In this document: piece by piece, positions 55,959 through 64,000 of the stretch | Numbering within the stretch: position 1 is the stretch's first letter | Layout: each line of letters begins with the position of its first letter | Origin: Undaria pinnatifida | Lineage: Eukaryota > Sar > Phaeophyceae > Laminariales > Alariaceae | Assembly: GCA_012845835.1 (NCBI GenBank) | Contig: JABAKD010000016.1 | Coordinates: 2,846,359 to 2,910,358, forward strand | Reading direction: 5' to 3' | DNA length: 64,000 nt | Made by a program: the position numbers and the translations under genes | Notes under the pieces: model-generated | Told to the model about the DNA's origin: nothing | The model's database searches: none | What the model saw: the letters and a program-made list of their open reading frames with translations, nothing else

Positions 55959-56444
55959 TTACGCGTCATCACTAGATAGTACCGTAAAACACGCATGATA
56001 AGACATGCTGTTGCGGTGGCACCGGTGGCTCGCCCTCGCCCGTGTCCACCTTTTCAGCCTCCAACCTCCCTTCTTCTCCCACAATTCCGTCCTCGCCAAA
56101 ACTGTATTTTCCCCTATTGTCTTTTGCATCTGCGGAAGCCGCTCGCTGCGGCGCAGCACTCTCGCTCCCGGGGCCAAGTGACGCTGCCAGCTTAGGCTGA
56201 AACTTGCCAAGATGCTCGCACCTTTTTCTTGCATCTGGGCAACAGGCTGCGATTCCTTTCGCATCTCCTCTAGCGAGAGTCTGTTGAGCCCGACGAGGAC
56301 GCTCGAATACCCTAAAATGGTACATTGTCGGGTGTCCTCGATTTGATCGTCGATTCGATAGATCGAATCCCAGCCCTCAGCCATCTGATCAAGGGTCCGA
56401 TAATGCGGAAGACTCACTACCTTCAATCTCTTCCTGGAGTGCAC
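55959..56444 (-). CDS. Hypothetical 161-residue ORF
   Basis: Minus-strand frame with a plausible composition in its first 75 residues (SLPHYRTLDQMAEGWDSIYR, LVGLNRLSLEEMRKES) and a Ser/Arg-rich end. A donor-like GTAGTGAG occurs just upstream of the frame on the same strand. No family recognised. It may be an exon fragment; evidence is coding appearance only. Confidence 0.25.
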   Translation of the reverse strand: MHSRKRLKVVSLPHYRTLDQMAEGWDSIYRIDDQIEDTRQCTILGYSSVLVGLNRLSLEEMRKESQPVAQMQEKGASILASFSLSWQRHLAPGARVLRRSERLPQMQKTIGENTVLARTELWEKKGGWRLKRWTRARASHRCHRNSMSYHACFTVLSSDDA

Positions 56445-56449
56445 ACCTC

Positions 56450-59400
56450 CTTACGAGCAGCGCATCCAGCTCCAACATCCTCATCCGCTGGGGATCTCTC
56501 CGATCTCTCTACCCACGCTTCCAACTCCATCCTGCCATCTTCGACCTCGCCATCAGGCATGGTTCAAACATGAGCTTACTCCCTTCCCGGTAGCAGTTCT
56601 TATTGCGTAGAGCACCGTGGCTTCTTATTGAAGCCGAGAACTCTGCGATTAATCGTGTTTCCAGACCCTAGAGGCGTGGCGGGCTTACCCGTTGTACGGA
56701 CAGAGCTGAAGGTGTGGGGGTTACAGCAAATGGTAAAATGCATGATATTGTTGTTGTTTTCTCACATTAACTCTTGTAAAAAAATCCAGAGTCTGTGGTC
56801 ACACGAAGGTGCTGGAGCCCTAGGGAGATCCGAAAAACCAAAAGAAATAAAAATTCGTCCGGTAAATACTGCTGCGCTTTCTCGCCTAAAACGCACGATA
56901 CGAAGAAGGCGCACAAGTGAAAATATCCAATGTGCAAACTGAACTCACATGGCCGCGGGCATCCACTCAACTACAGCATATAGTTCCCCCGTTCCCACAA
57001 CTAACCAACTCGCGGCTACAAACTACAGCGGTTGGGCTGTCTGCACCGTACGAACCGCACGGTAATCGTGAGAACAGACGAACGCGCCTGCTGTCTGGAG
57101 TGCTGTCAGAGTGACGACCCGCGGGCATGCAGTGAAAGAAGAGCAATCGAACCGAAAACCACAATACAAATATCAATGATCGCCCCGCCTTCCTGAGGTA
57201 TTTGGCAGGTTGCAGCGCAGCTATGACGCCCGTGCCTGAAAATTGAAAATTGCGGGGGTCGTTCCCCATGAAGGGTATACAACTCTTCTACAAACTCTAC
57301 AAAATTCAGTGACGTTCGTAAAGTAACATGTTGTACTACTGCCTCGTAAAAAAACCATGAAAAAAAGACGATCGCTGATCTCATGATGATGGTGTGCGTG
57401 CGGGTCGTGGGTCTCCTTGTACCATCCTCCTGCTGCTGTGGTTCTCCATGGCCGCCTCATCGCCTCAGCTCACTTGGCCCGCTCCTTCGCACTTGCTCTC
57501 GTTGACACTCAATTCCAATCTGTTCCCCTTCTCCCCCGTCCCAAAAAAACAAAATGCTCCACGCAGCTTGCGGTGCTGATATGAAAAACAAAAATTCTTG
57601 TTCAGGGAGAGTTCAATCCGTCTCTTCCCCGCCCGTCGACGGCCAGTGGCCCTCTTCCTTCGTCGTCGAATCCAGCCTCCTGCCGGCGCAGTTCCCTCCA
57701 CGCAAACCGAGACTACGCCGTAGCGTGGCTCGTGGTGGCGTCTGCCTCCGCGCACGAGCATCCCGATTAAGCATTGCTGCTCCGCCGCTGCTGCCTAAAA
57801 AGACGCGCGAATCGTAGGTGACCATGCCTAACGCACCACGTACGACCCAACTCTACCGCCACGCCTAAGCCTCGCGGCCACACGCAGCAGCAAGAAGGTA
57901 TCACTCCTTGAGGTTGAGTCCGGCCTTACACCCCGGCAGAAAGACCCCCCCCACTCGCTACAAGCCTGCTAGGGCATCGCAGCATGCCTTACCGAGGCGG
58001 CAAGGGGAACGGAGGAAATATATACTATGTAGGCTTGCTCATCGGGCACCCATATGGACATCTACACTAACTAGCAAGTAGAGCAGCCGAGTGCGGCTAC
58101 ACCCGCAGATAGTAAGAGAATCCGTTTAACCGGGGATATTCCGTGATTTTTTTCCCACTAATCTGCTTTGGTGTTGGCACTCCCTCTCTATTAATAGTCA
58201 TCACGCCGTTGTCAGCGCTGTATTCTCGGACCAGGTACAATCAATAAGGTGTCTACTAATACAAGTATATTACACCAAAACCGACCCGTGAGATATATAT
58301 GTGTTTGGTCTCTTCCGTCGGTTATGCCGAACGTAAACCTCTTATCAAATACAGCTGATTATTATTATTTTTTTAATAGTAGTACATCTTGGTTTTGGTT
58401 CTAGATTGTCTCAGATTCCCGGTATCAGGACCTGACTTGTATATACGAGCGCCCCACGTAGTCACCCACCCAAAAAAAACTCCAGTTATTGCGTCCAAGA
58501 CGGGGATAACTCTGCCCGTAGGCGTCTCAGGCTCATTGCGAGGTGTGTGTGGTTAGCTTTGTTTTGTTCATGGTAGTAGTAGAGGACCTACGGTGGTCGG
58601 CTTTATTCAGAGGAGGATGAGCGGTGGTGTCCTTGGCGAGGGGGGCGTCGTGGTTTATCTTGCCGACGACGCCATAATGTGATAATGAGCCAGTCGTACA
58701 GAGGATGGAGGCCGTATGATGGGTCTTTGAGCAGGGAGTGATCACGCAGCAGGTGGTTCTTACCCTTTTTTTCACGTTTCTCTACCAGTATGTATTATGA
58801 CATTCCTCTTGAAGCCAAGCGGGGTGTTTGGGACTGATTTTGGTTTTGATCTTGACGGGGGGCGGTGTTTCGACCCAGAGCGAGCATCACCGGTTGAACT
58901 CAGACTAATACATCATCCCCTAATCCCCCGCACATATGTCGCGCACAGTCATCATGCCAATTGCTCCTATATGCGCATACAGTAGTAGTTATTACACTAT
59001 TAATATGTGGCAGAATCTCAAAGTGCTTCTCCGGCATGATAAATCATCCCGGCGGATTATCCAACGCTCATACAGTAGTACAGTAGTCGCTATATTCTAA
59101 TCGTGTTGCGTCGACCGTTCTATGATACGATTATGACCAACTATCCCATCCAAGTGTGGTGATCCGTATATTGCGACACTTGTGAACACCTGACGGAGTA
59201 GTCTAAATGGACTTATCTACGACCGTGCGGAATGGTTTCGTATATTCTAGCTGCTTAACCAGATAACCAGGCGTGATTGTTCGATTGCTCTGCAGGTGTA
59301 CCCAAATGGCTAGCTACGGCAACCAATGGTTGTATATAGCTAGCAGAGCATCTGACACCGTAACACAAGGCTTGTTTTTTAAGTAGGGCCTTGAAGGCTA

Positions 59401-59900
59401 GAGCTTAGCGGCGTTGGACGGAAATGCTGCTTTAGAAAATCTCTAAACGGGTAGGGGTCCCTGATTTTGGAGCCGTGTACATGAAGCAGAATTCGCATTC
59501 GCTCGTAATCGAAAGGGGCCCCGATTTTTGGCGTCGTGTGCGCTGTCCTCACATTAAGCCGTCCTTTGTATATACCCAACGACATCATCAGCACAGGCAG
59601 AGTGTCCGCCCCGCCCTACTACTGTAGGTTTTCATACTATTGAAGAGATATACCGGTACAATTTTTGAGGTCACAGACTGAAATAGAGAAGCCACATGAA
59701 TCGAGGAAATTAATCGAGGAAAGCGAATGCAACACGGCAGCGTACCGGGTGGGGTGCGAATAACACATCAAAACGAAGCCAAATATTATTACCAGGTAGG
59801 AACTAGAAGACCCTGAAAAAATCCGGGGGTGACGCCGACCTTCTGTAAATTTTTGTGCAACCACTACTGTATACTCCGTATTAGCGAAAACATAGGCGTA
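56450..59900. other. No recognised gene or repeat family
   Basis: Short ORFs only, none with motifs I recognise. Part of a repeat arm (CACATTAACTC, CTGTGGTCACA) occurs at about 56760-56805. Confidence 0.4.
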
Positions 59901-59905
59901 CCACG

Positions 59906-59955
59906 CAGCTTCCACCGTTGAGTTTCGACCGTTCAATCGGTCGTACTCACGGCTG
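59906..59955 (+). repeat. Conserved hairpin module
   Basis: GAGT/ACTC plus CGACCG/CGGTCG six-base stem around TTCAAT. The downstream tail GACGTTTTCAATTTTTATT resembles the tail after the modules at 37462 and 51066. Confidence 0.7.
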
Positions 59956-60183
59956 ACGTTTTCAATTTTTATTAAAACACAACAGGTAACCAAGAACTCC
60001 TGAACTGAGGCACAAAAAAACGGAAAACCGCACGAAAGAAAAAGCAACGCGAAACAAACCGTGTTTTATACACTCGTAATAATATGACCCGTGATCTTCG
60101 ACTTACCATGGCGGCACGCACGGGCTGACACTGGACCCGGGTGCCTCGCAGCGCTGCCTCCGTTTTTGTTTGTTCCTGCTGTC

Positions 60184-60501
60184 GAGGATGCTTCCATACA
60201 ACGATAACAACTTAATGGTGGTATAAATGTCGCTAGAAACTGGCGCGGCGGGGTATTCTTGTACAACCTTTAAATACGCTTCTTCGGCTGAGGATGCTTC
60301 CATACAACGATAACAACTTAATGGTGGTATAAATGTCGCTAGAAACTGGCGCGGCGGGGTATTCTCGTACAACCTTTAAATACGCTTCTTCGGCTGAGGA
60401 TGCTTCCATACAACGATAACAACTTAATGGTGGCATAAATGTCGCTAGAAACTGGCGCGGCGGGGTATTCTTGTACAAACTTTAAATACGCTTCTTCGGC
60501 T
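60184..60501 (-). repeat. Three tandem 106-bp units
   Basis: GAGGATGCTTCCATACAACG begins units at 60184, 60290 and 60396. Read on the minus strand each unit encodes SSDIYTTIKLLSLYGSI-like peptide, but 106 is not a multiple of three, so successive units shift frame. This argues against a functional protein repeat. The units differ at only a few positions. Confidence 0.9.
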
Positions 60502-60540
60502 GAGATCGAGGATTTCTTCAAAGCTCATCTTCGTAAGCTG
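60499..60540 (-). repeat. Conserved hairpin-related module
   Basis: On the minus strand this reads CAGCTTACGAAGATGAGCTT then TGAAGAAATCCTCGATCTCA, aligned to the modules at 37462 and 53142 with scattered changes; as peptide, LTKMSFEEILDLS. Here the stem is weaker. It lies just after the stop codon of the small membrane ORF. Confidence 0.5.
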
Positions 60541-60546
60541 TCCGTG

Positions 60547-60690
60547 CTACATGGGCCGCGCGTTTTTCTCGGGTCTATCTATTCCACGTGAAGGATAAAG
60601 GCCGGTGACTCCCCAGATGGTTACTGCTACGAGGGTGCTTGTCGCGATTGTCAACACGTGTTTGCGTTTGTTGATAGTTTGGAGAGCCAT
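60547..60690 (-). CDS. Possible 47-residue single-pass membrane protein
   Basis: From the Met at 60690 the frame reads MALQTINKRKHVL, a hydrophobic helix TIATSTLVAVTIWGVTGLY, then PSRGIDRPEKNARPM and a stop. This is the layout of a small organellar or membrane subunit: positive N-terminus, one transmembrane segment and a short polar tail. The frame is open further upstream to 60804, so an N-terminal extension or an upstream exon is possible. No homologue recognised. Confidence 0.35.
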   Translation of the reverse strand: MALQTINKRKHVLTIATSTLVAVTIWGVTGLYPSRGIDRPEKNARPM

Positions 60691-61359
60691 AGATATCGGG
60701 TATCCGGCAGCGTATACTTGGAAGGTAAGTACAAGTGTAACGCAGAAGATATCGCACCCCCTCACCCCCTGGTATAGTTTCTCCGACCCGCTTTTCCCCA
60801 ACACCAGTCAGTAGCAGGGAGGCACACAAAAACGAAAATCTCGGCTTCGGAAAGGTATCGGCGAGATCTTCCGTGGACGCGCCGATCGATTGGTTTTCAT
60901 TCACACTCTCCGTGGTCGCAAACACCCAATTTCGTCCGAGGAGGTGTGCCATCTTGCGTGCTACGCGATACGACAGTATGGGGTCTCCCACCCGTTACTG
61001 GGGAATCCGCTTTACATCGATCGTTCCAGGATAGGAGTGCAATTCCCCAGTCAAGCCTAGCGATTTTGACGGTCTTGTATCAGAGTACCGCCCTACTCAA
61101 GACGACCTTATTGGAATACCCCTTCCGCTGTGTAGATGGATTTTAAGGTCAGCGGTCGCAGAACGCGGGTTAAGCTATCTCGAACGAAATCCCCATGCTG
61201 TGGCACGGAGTAAACTAGAAAATCGCGTGCTTGGAGGTTACCAGGTGACTTGAATCGGTTAGTCCTTATCCTGTTCGATCGCGAACATTTTCTGGGCCGG
61301 AATTTAGCTCTTGGAACAAACCGCTGGATAAATGATGCTCTGCGGGGTGACCTGTGACC

Positions 61360-61758
61360 GCACCCACTCGCCCCCCTTCCCCGCTCTCCCTCCCCCACCC
61401 CCCATTCCCGCCCGCCCGCCGCCCCCCGCCCCCCCCGTGTATGGCCATTTAGTGTCCGGCCATGTACGATAATACTGAGTACCCCCCCAACGCCCTGCCC
61501 CCTTTGCTCCATCTGGAAAGGGATGCGTGATCAATGGTCGTCAAATCACTATGGCAAGCAACCAGTAAGCGCCCCCCTTCCCCCGCCCATCCCTTTCCGC
61601 CGCCATTTGATATCGCCGACAACAAAACGCAGATGGGAAACGCACGAGCCATCAAGGCGGTTGTTACCATCGCCCCCCCGTCCCCCCCCCCCCCCCACTG
61701 CCACCCCCTCCCACCCCCCAACCCCTCCCCCTCCACCCCATCGTCCCATTTTCGACAG
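61360..61758 (+). repeat. C-rich upstream region with duplicated first-exon sequence
   Basis: Contains C-runs at 61370-61440 and 61670-61740. 61634-61672 reads GGGAAACGCACGAGCCATCA then AGGCGGTTGTTACCATCGC, an evident duplicate of the start of the plastid gene (ATGAACAACGCCCGAGC...). TGACCGCAC and TATGGCAAGCA precede it. The promoter is not identifiable by eye. Confidence 0.6.
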
Positions 61759-62023
61759 ATGAACAACGCCCGAGCTATCAAGGCGGTTGTTACGATCGCT
61801 AGCTGTTCAGCAGCCGCCGCGTTCGTCCCCCCCGCCACGCTCGGCAAGACCTGCGCAGCTTCGCCCCGCACTTCGTCGCCGCAACCCGATGGCAGCAGCA
61901 ACACGGGGCAGCAGCAGCAGCAGCAGCAGCGGCAATTGCCGAAGAGTCGCGTTGAGGCCTCGGCTGTGCGTCCCCTGAACATTGGCGGGTTTTCGTTGTC
62001 CAGCATCGGCGACCTTTTTAACC
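61759..62023 (+). CDS. Exon 1 of a probable plastid-targeted protein
   Basis: The start at 61759 gives MNNARAIKAVVTIASCSAAA then AFVPPATLGK. This is a short signal-peptide-like hydrophobic core followed by small residues and Phe, like the ASAF-type cleavage site of bipartite plastid presequences in algae with secondary red plastids. A Ser/Pro/Gln-rich transit-like stretch follows, with a CAG-coded Q7 run. The exon ends FSLSSIGDLFN plus one base at a GTAAGT donor (62024). An upstream in-frame start at 61534 would add a low-complexity segment and hide the signal peptide, so 61759 is preferred. The function of the mature protein is unknown. Confidence 0.7.
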
Positions 62024-62485
62024 GTAAGTGTAAGTAATCCACTTTAGATTTGGTTGGAAACGAGTACAAATACAGGAGTCCTCCGATAAGGCGGTATCCC
62101 GATACAAGGCGGTCAAAGTCGCTTGGCGCAACTGGGGAAGTTGCACTCTTAACCCGGAATAAATAAGGCGGCTTCCCTCAACAAGGCGGTCATGGTCATG
62201 TTGCTCTGGCATACCACCGCCTCAACCCGGACTGAATAAGGCGGCTCCCCCGATAAGGCGGTCATGGTCATACTGTTCTGGCACACCGCCCCCTTACTCA
62301 CTCACTGGGGGACTCCTACTGTAAGGTCGGGAGTACCAGTACGGGTCACGAGTTCTCGCTAAAATCATTACGTATACATTGATATCGGTTAATTTCCCGT
62401 TTATTTTCCGTTCGCTTTCTTTTTCGCGTCAATAGGTTTATGTTTTTTTACTTTACGTGTTTTCGTCTTTTTTTGTGTTGTGTAG
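62024..62485 (+). other. Intron 1 with AAGGCGGT tandem repeats
   Basis: 462-bp intron, GTAAGT ... TGTGTTGTGTAG. Between about 62080 and 62310 three degenerate ~70-75-bp units carry AATAAGGCGGCTYCCC, AAGGCGGTCATGGTCAT and CTCTGGCAYACC. The T-rich 3' end looks like a normal acceptor. Confidence 0.75.
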
Positions 62486-62595
62486 GCCCCTCCAAGGACA
62501 CCGGAACCTGTCTCCCGCAAGACCCGATGGCCGACCAGGCGGCCCGCAAGAAGCAACTGTCGAAGAAGCAGGGAGACTACAAGTGGAGCACGTCG
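62486..62595 (+). CDS. Exon 2 of the plastid-targeted protein gene
   Basis: 110 bp between ...GTGTAG and GTAAGACC. Joined in phase after the single leftover base of exon 1, it reads R-PSKDTGTCLPQDPMADQA then ARKKQLSKKQGDYKWSTS, a basic, hydrophilic segment. No stops in phase, and both splice sites are canonical, which supports the model. Confidence 0.7.
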
Positions 62596-63866
<1,271 letters not shown>

Positions 63867-63985
63867 GGAATACCCGTTGGCACGCCGTTCCTGGAAGGCT
63901 TTCCTCCCGGGGAGGAGTTCCCGAAGGTGACCTGGATCACGCAGCTCGTCACCACACTTCTCAGCATTGCGGTCGGCACCTTCAG
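63867..63985 (+). CDS. Exon 3 of the plastid-targeted protein gene (partial gene)
   Basis: 119 bp between TTTCAG and GTGTGTTC. In phase with exon 2 it reads GIPVGTPFLEGFPPGEEFPK followed by VTWITQLVTTLLSIAVGTF, a likely membrane segment. The gene continues beyond the window. Gly/Pro-rich GTPFLEGFPPGEE before the helix may be a conserved motif of the family, but I do not recognise it. A plastid membrane or thylakoid protein is a reasonable guess only. Confidence 0.7.
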
Positions 63986-64000
63986 GTGTGTTCTCACCCC

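Noticed and set aside
57394-57817. ORFs with signal-peptide-like starts near 57.4-57.8 kb
   Set aside because: Short, overlapping on both strands, with no motif or splice support; composition alone is not enough.

Overview
The window is nuclear DNA of a eukaryote, most likely a brown alga (Phaeophyceae) or a close photosynthetic stramenopile. Three things point there. A gene running off the right edge has GT-AG introns and an N-terminus like a bipartite plastid-targeting presequence, with a small-residue/Phe cleavage region. There is a short interstitial TTAGGG tract. The repeat load is heavy: trinucleotide and tetranucleotide arrays, minisatellites, and decayed Ty3/Gypsy and LINE elements. 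There are no bacterial operons, rRNA genes, CRISPR arrays or convincing functional tRNA genes. The species call is inference.

Layout. 1-3.6 kb: satellite (~270-bp unit), a ~670-bp (ACT)n tract and small repeats. 3.6-8.4 kb: miniature inverted-repeat elements and a ~1.6-kb element with ~250-bp terminal inverted repeats. 8.5-9.6 and 18.0-19.2 kb: diverged composite tandem repeats on either side of a broken plus-strand Ty3/Gypsy element (about 9.8-17.8 kb). 20.1-24.1 kb: an 8-bp-TSD miniature element, then a decayed LINE (endonuclease and reverse transcriptase) split by a ~245-bp inverted-repeat element. 24.8-32.4 kb: a second, minus-strand Ty3/Gypsy element of the same group. 33.3-37.8 kb: two TRIM elements, one split by a 2.4-kb poly-C-rich insertion. 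38.0-39.0 kb: a ~930-bp inverted-repeat transposon carrying a zinc-binding ORF. 43.2-50.0 kb: four head-to-tail units sharing a 5' module and a terminal GC hairpin. 50-53.8 kb: a second poly-C element and a third TRIM. 54-61 kb: mostly unrecognised, with a few ORFs and short structured repeats. 61.7-64 kb: the first three exons of a probable plastid protein gene.

The main discovery candidate is that both Ty3/Gypsy copies, independently placed on opposite strands, encode a NADAR-like (YbiA/DUF1768) domain between Gag and the aspartic protease. In the plus-strand copy the domain's C-terminal half shares one open frame with the protease. NADAR enzymes act on ADP-ribose-linked substrates, including ADP-ribosylated guanine, so a retroelement that carries one is a candidate counter-defence or replication factor. 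Other noteworthy items: a ~45-nt hairpin module found nine times, including at the 3' end of a 12-bp-TSD insertion; a Helitron-like concatemer with compensatory changes in its terminal hairpins; and ~520-bp inverted repeats able to give long double-stranded RNA.

Almost all protein-like sequence here is pseudogene. The only host genes I can support are the plastid-targeted gene at the right end and, weakly, a 47-residue membrane smORF next to it.
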